Shown here one piece after another: positions 18,857 to 26,756 of a DNA stretch of 64,000 nt (position 1 is the stretch's first letter; the number at the start of each line of letters is the position of its first letter). Origin of the DNA: Verrucomicrobiia bacterium (GTDB lineage Bacteria; Verrucomicrobiota; Verrucomicrobiia; Verrucomicrobiales; DEV007); NCBI GenBank assembly GCA_030427505.1, contig JAUICH010000003.1, positions 264,841-328,840 on the forward strand. Direction: 5' to 3'. Below the pieces are notes generated by a model. It was not told the DNA's origin, made no database searches, and saw only the letters and a list, made by a program, of their open reading frames with translations. The position numbers and the translations under genes are program-made.

Positions 18857-19582
18857 CTACGCGCCACGCAAGCGGGAAACTTCGGGCAGCGTGAGCATCT
18901 TCTCCACCAAATCCTGGCGATTGCCGTGTTTCAGTTCTTCGAAGGTGACGCTTCGTTGCAGGTCAAACTTACCGGACTTTGTGCGCCGCAGGGCTTTCAA
19001 ATGTCCGCCGCAGCCCAGGGTTTTGCCGATGTCATTCGCATAGGTGCGCACGTAGAACCCCTTGCTGCACACCACCGTGAAATCCACCTCGGGCAAGGCC
19101 ACGCCGTCGATCCGGTAGCTGTATACGTGCACCAGACGGGGTTCGCGGGCCACTTCCTTCCCCTGACGGGCCAGCTTGTAGAGCGGCACCCCGTCCTTCT
19201 TGATGGCGGACACCATGGGCGGTGTCTGATAGAAATCGCCACGGAACTGATTGAAGGCTTTTTTCAGGTCTTCTTCCGTGAAGTCCGGCACGGGCCGTTC
19301 CTCCATGACGTCGCCTTCCCGATCCTGGGTATTGGTCGTTTTGCCCAGTTCGATGGTACCGGCATACTCCTTGTCCTCACTCATGAGGAGATCCTGAATC
19401 TTGGTTCCTTTCCCGATGACCAGGATCAGGAGCCCGGTTGCCATCGGGTCCAGGGTTCCACAGTGACCGATCTTCTTTACTCCCAATGTCTTGCGGGCGA
19501 CAGCGACGACGTCGTGCGACGTCATTGCCTCACCCTTATCTACCAGGAGAACTCCATCCAGACTATCCGTTGAGACTTTCAT
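18857..19582 (-). CDS. truB: tRNA pseudouridine(55) synthase TruB
   Basis: Makes pseudouridine 55 in the T-loop of tRNAs. The catalytic Asp is in the motif KIGHCGTLDPMATGLL, and GVLLVDKGEAMTSHDVV, YAGTIELGKTTNTQD and KGFYVRTYANDIG are present. The length of 241 residues is at the short end, consistent with a reduced C-terminal domain. Its start overlaps the end of the upstream nrnA-like gene by 20 bp, so the two are translationally coupled. Confidence 0.95.
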   Translation of the reverse strand: MKVSTDSLDGVLLVDKGEAMTSHDVVAVARKTLGVKKIGHCGTLDPMATGLLILVIGKGTKIQDLLMSEDKEYAGTIELGKTTNTQDREGDVMEERPVPDFTEEDLKKAFNQFRGDFYQTPPMVSAIKKDGVPLYKLARQGKEVAREPRLVHVYSYRIDGVALPEVDFTVVCSKGFYVRTYANDIGKTLGCGGHLKALRRTKSGKFDLQRSVTFEELKHGNRQDLVEKMLTLPEVSRLRGA

Positions 19583-20555
19583 GTACCGCTTTCAAAAATT
19601 GTTCCGCTGCTTCATCCATCGGGCCGGTCATCCGGGCGCCGGCGGCGCGCATGTGGCCGCCCCCTCCAAACTGGCCGCAGATGGCGGATACATCCGGGCC
19701 GCCGCTCTTGGAACGCACGCTGATCCGGACTTTTCCGTCCTGCATTTCTTCGAAGAAAATAGCCACCCGAACCGTGTCGACGGAGCGGATGGCGTCAATC
19801 AAACCTTCCGTGTCAGAAGGAAGAATGCCCAGCCGCTCAACCACTTCGCGCCGCAAGCGCCAACTGGCCACCTGGCCGTCTCCGGTCAGCTTCATTTCGC
19901 CCAGAAGTTCCCTTAGAAGCTTCAGACGGCGTACCGGGTAGCTGTCATAAACCTTTTCCGCAATGTCCCCCACCCGCACGCCGGCTTCCACCAGGCGGGC
20001 CGCCACCTCGAAGGTCCGGGCGGTGGTGCTGGGGTATTTGAAAGAACCGGTATCCGTGACGATGGCCACCCAGAGAGCGTCCCGGGCTACCTCGTCCAGC
20101 GGCCAGCCCATACATTCGATCAAGTCATAGACGATCTGGCCCGCCGCCGGCGCATCCGCATCAACAAAGTTCCAGTCTCCGTAGCCGGGATTGCTGATGT
20201 GGTGATCCATATTGATCACCCTTTCATAGCCTTTCAGGCAATCCCAGACCGGTTCGCCAATGCGGCTTTTCTCCGCGGAATCCAGCGCGACGACTACCTC
20301 CACCTCGACAGGCGCGGACACCGAAGCCGGGGTCAGAACCATATCCTTTCCCTGAAGGAAGAGGTAGTTCTCCGGCACGCCGTCATGATTCATGACGAGC
20401 ACGTCCTTCCCCAGATCTTTCAAGACCTGACCGAGGGCCATGATGGACCCGATGGCGTCTCCATCCGGCCGCAGGTGACTCACCACGGCAACGGAGGACT
20501 TTCCGCTGAGGTAGTCACCAATCTCGCGGAGCGTCACTGTCTTTCCGGCTTCCAT
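19563..20555 (-). CDS. DHH-family phosphoesterase (NrnA-like)
   Basis: Predicted oligoribonuclease/3'-phosphoadenosine phosphatase (nanoRNase). The DHH domain has the motifs SHLRPDGDAIGS, VALDSAEKSRIG and NMDHHISNPGYGDWN, and the C-terminal DHHA1 domain has FGGGGHMRAAGA. The length of 330 residues fits NrnA. It begins with ATG overlapping the rbfA stop by one base and overlaps truB by 20 bp, the common rbfA-nrnA-truB arrangement. I leave the symbol out because cyclic-di-AMP phosphodiesterases of the same family cannot be excluded. Confidence 0.9.
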   Translation of the reverse strand: MEAGKTVTLREIGDYLSGKSSVAVVSHLRPDGDAIGSIMALGQVLKDLGKDVLVMNHDGVPENYLFLQGKDMVLTPASVSAPVEVEVVVALDSAEKSRIGEPVWDCLKGYERVINMDHHISNPGYGDWNFVDADAPAAGQIVYDLIECMGWPLDEVARDALWVAIVTDTGSFKYPSTTARTFEVAARLVEAGVRVGDIAEKVYDSYPVRRLKLLRELLGEMKLTGDGQVASWRLRREVVERLGILPSDTEGLIDAIRSVDTVRVAIFFEEMQDGKVRISVRSKSGGPDVSAICGQFGGGGHMRAAGARMTGPMDEAAEQFLKAVHESLNG

Positions 20556-20965
20556 CAGCGGGTGCTTTCGCCCTCCTCCAGATGGTCTCCGGTTTCGTAA
20601 CCTTCCTCCATATCTTCATCGGGGGGTAGTGTGTCTTCAATTTCCTGCAGTAGCGAGACAACCCGCACTCCGCGCTCCGCGGAGACATCCGGCCTGAAGG
20701 TTAGTTGCGGGGTGTATTTGAGCACCACCCGGCGGCTCATGTGGCTCTGAATCAGACCGTGATTTTCATTCAGCTTCGCGATGACCTTGTCCCGTTCTTC
20801 TTCGGGACCCACGATGCCGATGAATACATGGCCGCTTCTCAGGTCGGGCGTCACGTCCACGTCGGTCACGGTGACCAGCACGTTGGGAAATTCGAAATCT
20901 TTCGCGATGACGTTGCTCAGCTCGCGCTTCAGCAGTTCCCGCACTCTCAATAACCTCTGACTCAT
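20555..20965 (-). CDS. rbfA: 30S ribosome-binding factor RbfA
   Basis: Assists late 16S rRNA maturation and cold adaptation. The KH-like fold is shown by RLLRVRELLKRELSNVIAKDF, VTVTDVDVTPDLRSGHVFIGI and LKYTPQLTFRPDVSAERGVRV. The product of 136 residues has an acidic C-terminal extension of about 25 residues rich in Glu and Asp. It lies between infB and the nrnA-like gene. Unusually for this window, it has a near-perfect ribosome binding site. Confidence 0.95.
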   Translation of the reverse strand: MSQRLLRVRELLKRELSNVIAKDFEFPNVLVTVTDVDVTPDLRSGHVFIGIVGPEEERDKVIAKLNENHGLIQSHMSRRVVLKYTPQLTFRPDVSAERGVRVVSLLQEIEDTLPPDEDMEEGYETGDHLEEGESTR

Positions 20966-20973
20966 ACCGTCGC

Positions 20974-20980
20974 CCTCCTT
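20974..20980 (-). promoter_or_regulatory. Shine-Dalgarno site of rbfA
   Basis: AAGGAGG on the minus strand, 8 nt before the rbfA ATG. It confirms the start, and it stands out because most starts in this window have no such sequence. Confidence 0.8.
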
Positions 20981-21078
20981 CTAGTTCTTAGACGAAAATA
21001 GCAAAGACAAGCAGTGGAAACCAAGGCGTTCCCGGGAGGTAGCCCGATGCAACTTTTCCCGCCGTGGACGCTCGCGGA

Positions 21079-23199
21079 TTACAGCGTTTGCTGGATCTTC
21101 TCGAGTTCGTAGCACTCGATGATGTCGTCCTTCATGTAGTCGTTGAAGTCGCCCAAGCGAATCCCGCACTCCAAGCCGTTGCGGACTTCCTCGACATCCT
21201 CTTTAAAGCGCCGCAGCGTCTGGAAACCACCGTCATAGACGGGTTGGTCGCCTCTCAGGACGCGGGCGCGCGCTTTCCGGTTGACGCGGCCATCGATGAC
21301 GACGCAGCCGCCCACTCTGCCGGAGGAAAGTTTGAAGACTTCCCTGATCTGGGCGTGTCCCAAGACATTCTCCCGGGTCTCCGGCTCCAGCATGCCCAGC
21401 ATGGCGTCTTTCACCTGATCGATAAGCTCGTAGATGATGCTGTATAGCTTCACCTGCACGCCTTCTTTCTTGGCAGCGGAAACGGCTTTGTTCTCCACTT
21501 TGGTATTGAAGCCAATGATGATGGCGTCCGAAGCACTGGCCAGCAGCACGTCCGACTCCGTGACGGGACCGGCCGCGGTGTGAATGACCTCCAGGGAAAT
21601 CTTATCGGAATTGATTTCGTTCAAAGCTCCGACAATGGCTTCCGCGGACCCCTGCACGTCTGTCTTCAGAATGACCTTGAGAGTCTTTTTCCCGACTTCG
21701 TCGATGTCCGCGAAGAGCGCTTCCAGAGACGCCCGCTTCGGCCGGCCAAGCTTTTCCTGACGTTCGCTCTCCAGCCGCTCTTCACTGAGCTTCTTCGAGG
21801 CGCGATCGGATTCCATCTGAACGAGTTCGTCCCCGACTCCGGGCACGCCGGAAAAGCCCAGCACCTCCACCGGCGTGGCGGGTCCGGCTTCTTCCGTTAT
21901 CTTTCCAATGTCGCTCAGCATGCTCTTCACCTTGCCGCTGTAGTTGCCGCAGATGAAAGGCATCCCCACCTTCAGGGTGCCGCTCTGAATCACAACCGTG
22001 GCCGTGGGGCCTTTGCCAGCCTCCATGCGTGCTTCGATGACCGTGCCGCGAGCCGGTCCTTCGGGATTGGCTTTCAGCTCCAGGACTTCCGCCTGAAGGC
22101 CGATCATGTCGAAAAGATCATCCAGACCTGCGCCTGTCTTGGCGGACACTTCCACGCAGATGGTGTTGCCGCCCCAGTCTTCCGGCGACAGGCCCGCGTC
22201 TTGGAGTTGGCCTTTCACCTTGTCCACGTTCGCCGCGGGCAGATCGACCTTATTGATGGCCACCACGATGGTGACGCCCGCCGCTTTGGCGTGGTCCATG
22301 GCTTCCCGCGTCGTCGGCATGATGCCGTCGTCCGCCGCAATGACAAGCACCACGATGTCCGTGACCGTGGCGCCACGCGCCCGCATGGCGGTAAAGGCTT
22401 CGTGACCGGGCGTATCCAGGAAAGTCACGCGCTGTCCGTTTCTTTCCACGCTGTAAGCACCGATGTGCTGGGTAATGCCGCCAGCTTCCCCTTCCACCAC
22501 GCGCGAACCGCGGAACTGGTCGAGCAGCGAGGTCTTCCCGTGGTCCACGTGACCCATGAAGGTCACGATGGGCGGACGAAGCTTCAGTTTCTCTTCCTCG
22601 ACCACCTCAGGAACCTTGGGCTCCTCGATAACTTCCTCGACCTTGTGGACTCCGGCGCCTTTTTCCCGTTTTTCCCGCTCGAATACGAAGCCGTGTTTTT
22701 CACAAACTTGCGCGGCCACGTCGGGCTCGATGGACTGGTTCTGGCTGGCGAACACATCCATCTCCATCAAGTCCTTGATCAACTTGAAGGGTTTGATGCC
22801 CATCAGCTCCGCCAGATCCGTGACGATGATGGGCGGCTTGATGTTGATGATCTTGCTGGGATCGATCTCCTCTTCCTCCTCGACGGCGGGCTCTTCCGGC
22901 TCGGCCGCGACCGGTTCCGGGATCTCTTCGACAGCTTTGGCCTTGGGTTCGTCCACCGGCGGCGGCGGAGCCACGGGATTACCGGCTCCCACGCTTCCCA
23001 ACTTCTTGAACAGGGACTGATCCTTGCTCTCCTGGTTGGTGCTCTTCGCACCTTTGTTGTCGCGGCGCTTCTCGGCCTTGCGCTCCTCTTCCTCAAACAG
23101 GTTCAGAGCCTCCTTCTTGGCCTCGGCCAGCGGCTTGTCGAGCTGCCGTCCGCCGCCTCGTCTGGAGCCGCGCTTTTTCGTTGGTTCTTGGGAAGCCAT
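21079..23199 (-). CDS. infB: translation initiation factor IF-2
   Basis: GTPase that brings initiator tRNA to the 30S subunit. The N-terminus is Lys/Arg-rich and then acidic, with a helical IF2_N domain ([19 protein letters not shown]). The G domain has [29 protein letters not shown] and NKVDLP, followed by the beta-barrel domain II and the C-terminal tRNA-binding domain ending KIQQTL. I chose ATG 23199 ([16 protein letters not shown]), four codons after the first possible start, as the more typical beginning. The length of 706 residues is in the short (IF2-beta-like) range. nusA lies upstream with a terminator in between; rbfA is downstream. Confidence 0.96.
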   Translation of the reverse strand: MASQEPTKKRGSRRGGGRQLDKPLAEAKKEALNLFEEEERKAEKRRDNKGAKSTNQESKDQSLFKKLGSVGAGNPVAPPPPVDEPKAKAVEEIPEPVAAEPEEPAVEEEEEIDPSKIINIKPPIIVTDLAELMGIKPFKLIKDLMEMDVFASQNQSIEPDVAAQVCEKHGFVFEREKREKGAGVHKVEEVIEEPKVPEVVEEEKLKLRPPIVTFMGHVDHGKTSLLDQFRGSRVVEGEAGGITQHIGAYSVERNGQRVTFLDTPGHEAFTAMRARGATVTDIVVLVIAADDGIMPTTREAMDHAKAAGVTIVVAINKVDLPAANVDKVKGQLQDAGLSPEDWGGNTICVEVSAKTGAGLDDLFDMIGLQAEVLELKANPEGPARGTVIEARMEAGKGPTATVVIQSGTLKVGMPFICGNYSGKVKSMLSDIGKITEEAGPATPVEVLGFSGVPGVGDELVQMESDRASKKLSEERLESERQEKLGRPKRASLEALFADIDEVGKKTLKVILKTDVQGSAEAIVGALNEINSDKISLEVIHTAAGPVTESDVLLASASDAIIIGFNTKVENKAVSAAKKEGVQVKLYSIIYELIDQVKDAMLGMLEPETRENVLGHAQIREVFKLSSGRVGGCVVIDGRVNRKARARVLRGDQPVYDGGFQTLRRFKEDVEEVRNGLECGIRLGDFNDYMKDDIIECYELEKIQQTL

Positions 23200-23261
23200 G
23201 CAATCAGTCAAACCGTATCGTGGAAACTTGTAGGGTTGAAATCGTTCAATCAGGAAATACT

Positions 23262-23289
23262 AAAAAACTCCGGCACGCTCATGCCGGAG
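23262..23289 (-). terminator. Rho-independent terminator between nusA and infB
   Basis: Perfect 8-bp stem CTCCGGCA (minus strand, 23289-23282) with TGCCGGAG (23275-23268) over a 6-nt loop, followed on the minus strand by six T. It lies 16 bp after the nusA stop and ahead of infB, inside what is normally one transcription unit, so it may attenuate infB and the downstream genes. Confidence 0.85.
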
Positions 23290-23304
23290 AGGAAAAACAC
23301 CTGC

Positions 23305-24714
23305 CTAGGCGTTTTCCCTTTCTTCGCCACCAGCCACCGCCGGCTCCTCCTCGCCACCGCTCTCGGCAGGCGGGGATTCCTCTTCGGCCGCGGCTTCTGA
23401 AGCTGGAGCAGGCGCTTCATCCTCCGGGGCTTCCGCAGGAGCAGCGTCAGCTTCGCCATGGGGAGCAGGGCCACCCATCTTGAGCGCGGCCTTGGCGAGA
23501 ATCTCTTCACCGACAGACTCTTCCACGTCCAGAATTTCCGCGACGTCTTCCGCGTCCACGCCAGCCAGCATCTCAAGGTTGACGATACCGCCCCGGACAA
23601 GTCCGACGGCGGTGTCCAGATCCACGCCCAGTTCCGCGGCCAACTGGCCTCCGGCTTCGACGACCCGGGCTTCGAACTGCTCGTGCTTGGACTCGTCTTT
23701 CTCGACCTTCACGTCCCAGTCGATCAAGCGGGAAGTCAGGCGGGCATTCTGGCCACGGCGGCCAATTGCCTTGGAAAGTTCTTCTTCGTCCACCGTGACG
23801 CGGACGCGTTTTTCCTCTTCGTTCAGCTCGATGGTCCGGATCTTCGCGGGCTTCAGGGCGTCTTCGACGAATTCGCGGATGTTTTCGCTCCAGCGGATGA
23901 TGTCCACCTTCTCGTTGTTCAACTCGCGGACAATGTTCTTCACGCGGGCGCCCCGCAGGCCCACGCAGGCGCCAACCGGGTCCACTTTGTCATCGTTGCT
24001 GAACACCGCGACCTTGGTCCGGTAACCGGCTTCGCGGGCGATGCCGCGAATTTCCACGGTGCGATCCGCGATCTCACTGACTTCCGATTCGAAAAGGCGG
24101 CGAACAAAGTTCGGATGGCTGCGGGAAAGAATGATCTCGGGACCACGCGGGCCGTTTTCCACCGCCACGACATAGGCACGAATGCGGTCGCCAATGTTGT
24201 ATTCCTCGGTATTGACCCGTTCGCGGGAAGGCATGACACCTTCGAATTTCCCAAGGTCCACAATCACGTCCGAGCGCTCGAAACGCCGCACCGTGCCGCT
24301 CACGATGTCACCGGCGCGATCTTTGAACTCGTCATAGATCATCTCCTTCTCCGCCTGGCGGAGGCGCTGCATCATGGCCTGTTTGGCGGTCTGGGCGGCA
24401 ATACGCCCGAAGTCCTTCGGCGTGACCTCTACTTCAACCTCTTCGCCAAGTTCGGCGTCGGGCCTGATCCGGCGCGCGGTGGCCAAATCCAGCTCATCGT
24501 AAGGGGCGGTCACATTTTCCACGACCACCAGCTTCGCGGTGGCGCGAATCTTGCCTGTTTCAGGGGCAATGGAGATGTTTAGCTCACGTGCCGGACCAAT
24601 ACTCTTCTTGGATGCAGACAACAAAGCGCCCTCAATGGCTTCGACCATGGTGGAGCGGTCGATGCCCTTTTCTTTTTCGTAGTACTCAAAGAGAGCTAGT
24701 AACTCGTTGGTCAT
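23305..24714 (-). CDS. nusA: transcription termination/antitermination protein NusA
   Basis: Binds RNA polymerase and nascent RNA to control pausing, termination and antitermination. Domains in order: the N-terminal polymerase-binding domain starting MTNELLALFEYYEKEKGID, an S1 domain (GDIVSGTVRRFERSDVIVDLG), and two KH domains with DPVGACVGLRGARVKNIVREL and AIGRRGQNARLTSRLIDWDV. A helix-hairpin-helix-like segment and a tail of about 60 residues rich in Ala, Glu and Pro end the 469-residue protein. ATG 24714 was chosen because the 15 upstream residues are unrelated to the family. rimP, usually directly upstream, is missing: the next gene is a divergent HAD hydrolase. Confidence 0.95.
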   Translation of the reverse strand: MTNELLALFEYYEKEKGIDRSTMVEAIEGALLSASKKSIGPARELNISIAPETGKIRATAKLVVVENVTAPYDELDLATARRIRPDAELGEEVEVEVTPKDFGRIAAQTAKQAMMQRLRQAEKEMIYDEFKDRAGDIVSGTVRRFERSDVIVDLGKFEGVMPSRERVNTEEYNIGDRIRAYVVAVENGPRGPEIILSRSHPNFVRRLFESEVSEIADRTVEIRGIAREAGYRTKVAVFSNDDKVDPVGACVGLRGARVKNIVRELNNEKVDIIRWSENIREFVEDALKPAKIRTIELNEEEKRVRVTVDEEELSKAIGRRGQNARLTSRLIDWDVKVEKDESKHEQFEARVVEAGGQLAAELGVDLDTAVGLVRGGIVNLEMLAGVDAEDVAEILDVEESVGEEILAKAALKMGGPAPHGEADAAPAEAPEDEAPAPASEAAAEEESPPAESGGEEEPAVAGGEERENA

Positions 24715-24769
24715 CTTGCTGTAATGGCCGGAGACAAAAAAGAGCGGGAAAAATCCCACTCCGACTCGT

Positions 24770-24784
24770 CACCACGCCGTGGTG
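24770..24784. other. hairpin in the nusA leader
   Basis: CACCAC-GCC-GTGGTG is a perfect 6-bp stem about 56 bp upstream of the nusA start. A second, weaker pairing of GGGA with TCCC over a T-rich loop lies closer to the start (about 24745-24756). Possible leader structure; no T-run. Confidence 0.35.
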
Positions 24785-24872
24785 TCTTGCACGTCAAGTG
24801 TCTTAAACGTTCCAAGATAGGCATAAGCCCCAGATGTCGCAAGCACGAAATCTTTAGCCTCCCAGTAAGGTC

Positions 24873-25613
24873 ATGAGGACTTTAGTTAAAGCCATTACTT
24901 TCGACGCGGCGGGGACGCTGTTTCAGCTACGTGAGGCCGTGGGCGAAGGCTACGCCAAGGTCGCCAAACGTCACGGTCTGACCTTGCGGCCAGGAGAGGT
25001 GGAAGACGCCTTCCGCCTGGTCTGGAGCCGCCTGCCCCCGCCCCATTCAGTTTCTCCTGAAGGCAGTGCCAGTCTCGTTTCTCCGGAGGAAAGCGACGCG
25101 CGGGAAAGGCTATGGTGGAAAGAACTCGTCCGCCAAGTGGTCGACACCTGCGGATTCGAAGGCTTGGAGGGCCAGGCATTCGATAATCTGTTCGAAGATC
25201 TTTTCGCCTACTATGCCTCTCCTTCCGTTTGGGCATTGTGTCAGGGTGTGCGCGGACTTCTGGACCGGCTGAAGGGAGCCGGTCTTTCGCTGGCGGTCGT
25301 TTCGAATTTCGATTCTCGCCTGGAAGGCATTGTCGAAGGGCTCGGCATCCGGCCATACTTTCGCGCCTTGATCTGCTCTGGAAAAACGGGCGCGTCGAAA
25401 CCGGACCCCGCCATTTTCCTGGCCGCCGCCGCGGCCCTCGAGGTTCCTCCGGAATGGATTCTCCATGTGGGTGACGACCGGAAGCGGGACCTGGAAGGAG
25501 CAAGAGCGGCGGGCTTTGAGGCCCAATTGATCGCGCCGGGAACTCTTTCTTCCGCGCCTTTCTGGAACACCCTGCTGGCCCCCTTCGCCTCCCAACCCAC
25601 AGACTGTCATTGA
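24873..25613 (+). CDS. HAD-superfamily hydrolase
   Basis: Haloacid dehalogenase-fold hydrolase of 246 residues, probably a small-molecule phosphatase of the REG-2/HDHD3-like group. Motif I is ITFDAAGTLF, motif II is VVSNFDSR, motif III is the Lys in TGASKPDPAIF, and motif IV is HVGDDRKRDLEGARAAGF. In motif I the nucleophile Asp is present, but the residue two positions on is Ala instead of the usual acid/base Asp, a variation seen in this subgroup. A helical cap is inserted between motifs I and II. Divergent from nusA. Substrate unknown. Confidence 0.85.
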   Translation: MRTLVKAITFDAAGTLFQLREAVGEGYAKVAKRHGLTLRPGEVEDAFRLVWSRLPPPHSVSPEGSASLVSPEESDARERLWWKELVRQVVDTCGFEGLEGQAFDNLFEDLFAYYASPSVWALCQGVRGLLDRLKGAGLSLAVVSNFDSRLEGIVEGLGIRPYFRALICSGKTGASKPDPAIFLAAAAALEVPPEWILHVGDDRKRDLEGARAAGFEAQLIAPGTLSSAPFWNTLLAPFASQPTDCH

Positions 25614-25762
25614 ATTCCCGCATCACGCTTTCTGAAAACGGAAGCACGAAAACGAACGGATATTACTTGCACGTTCCAGATTCCTGAAGTAACGGAGTCA
25701 CCCTTTCCGCTTCGGCCTCCGGAGCGACCCGGTTCTTCCCACTCGGAGAACCAACCCACCAT

Positions 25763-25835
25763 GGACGGGTAGCTCAGTCGGTAGAGCAGTTGGCTTTTAA
25801 CCAATTGGTCCTGGGTTCGAGTCCCAGCCCGTCCA
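25763..25835 (+). tRNA. tRNA-Lys (anticodon TTT)
   Basis: A complete 73-nt cloverleaf: acceptor stem GGACGGG/CCCGTCC, D-arm GCTC/GAGC, anticodon stem GTTGG/CCAAT with the loop CTTTTAA (anticodon TTT, Lys), short variable loop, and T-arm CTGGG/CCCAG with TTCGAGT. The discriminator base is A and CCA is not encoded. I saw no integrase or repeated tRNA end nearby. Confidence 0.95.
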
Positions 25836-26197
25836 CTTCCTTTACTTCCTTTTCTACCGGCAGCGCCACTGGCGCCCCGGTTCGCCGCCGGACGCGAACT
25901 GGATCTTCCGCTGGAACTCGAGCGAGAGGACTCATGGCCAGCGGCGGTCCGATCTGGGCTGGCGCCCCTGTTTCTGCTTACCGCTTCGGCTGATTGGGGG
26001 AAACGGCATCCGGGCTTGGACCGGATGGTTCCGCCCACTTATTTGCTCGCTTCGCTCGGATTTTTTATGATCGCGGTCTTCTTTTCCGATCTCCGCGTTG
26101 CTCGATCAGCCGTTGAGCTGGCTCAACTCCCTTCTCGCTCCTTGAACTTGAAAAAGATTTCTCGCGGATTTCGCCCACCTATTTCGCAAACACCATA
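25836..26197. other. intergenic region without a recognisable gene
   Basis: About 360 bp between tRNA-Lys and the lipoprotein gene. The only structure I see is a 7-bp hairpin, CATCCGG (26007-26013) with CCGGATG (26021-26027). The open frames here lack family features and cross the tRNA, so I do not call a gene. Confidence 0.5.
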
Positions 26198-26752
26198 CTA
26201 AAAATAGACGTCCACGTAATCCGTGACCGAGTCCTGGGGGTTCGACATCTGCTGAAGACGCCAATATTGGCGGCCTTGGGTGGAGGCAAATTGAAACGTG
26301 CCTTTGCGCACGACTTCCTGTCCTCCGGCAATGTGAGAAACCCGGGTCCGGATGACGCCTTCGAATTCGAAGGATGTCTCGTCCAGAGGCGTGACGATGC
26401 CGTCAATTTTCAGGTAGTCACCCGAACTGCCTGCCGCGTCCTGTCCGCCGGTCATCCGCAGTCTCCCATTCTCTCCCCGCACCACCGTTACCGTGCCGAA
26501 GTCATCCCAGCTGATCCACTGGAGGGAGCACAGGTGGGTGCCCAGCAGTTTGGCTTCCGCGGCATTCGCTTCGCTTGGCGCCGGGGCCACGGTGGCAGCC
26601 TCCACGGCCGGAGTTTCCGATGCTGGTGAGGTTTCGGTGGCGGTTTGGCAACCCGTGGCTGCCAATCCCAACAGGACAGACAGGAAAGAAACCCCTGCTT
26701 GCCCGAATGCGGCCGGACGTTTTCGCGGATCTTTGAATGTGGTATCTGTCAT
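26198..26752 (-). CDS. hypothetical lipoprotein
   Basis: A 184-residue exported protein. A hydrophobic segment (VSFLSVLLGLAATGC) ends in a lipobox-like ATGC, so it is probably lipid-anchored, followed by a low-complexity Thr/Ala/Pro/Glu linker to about residue 65. The C-terminal domain (about 70-184) is predicted beta-rich, with IDGIVTPLDETSFEFEGVIRTRV and YWRLQQMSNPQDSVTDYVDVYF; it may bind a ligand, but I recognise no family. The start lies 4 bp past the end of the upstream FAD-dependent oxidoreductase gene, so they are likely co-transcribed. Confidence 0.75.
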   Translation of the reverse strand: MTDTTFKDPRKRPAAFGQAGVSFLSVLLGLAATGCQTATETSPASETPAVEAATVAPAPSEANAAEAKLLGTHLCSLQWISWDDFGTVTVVRGENGRLRMTGGQDAAGSSGDYLKIDGIVTPLDETSFEFEGVIRTRVSHIAGGQEVVRKGTFQFASTQGRQYWRLQQMSNPQDSVTDYVDVYF

Positions 26753-26756
26753 GGCG

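Noticed and set aside
25763..25835. tRNA-Lys as an integration site
   Set aside because: No integrase gene and no repeated tRNA 3' end in the window.
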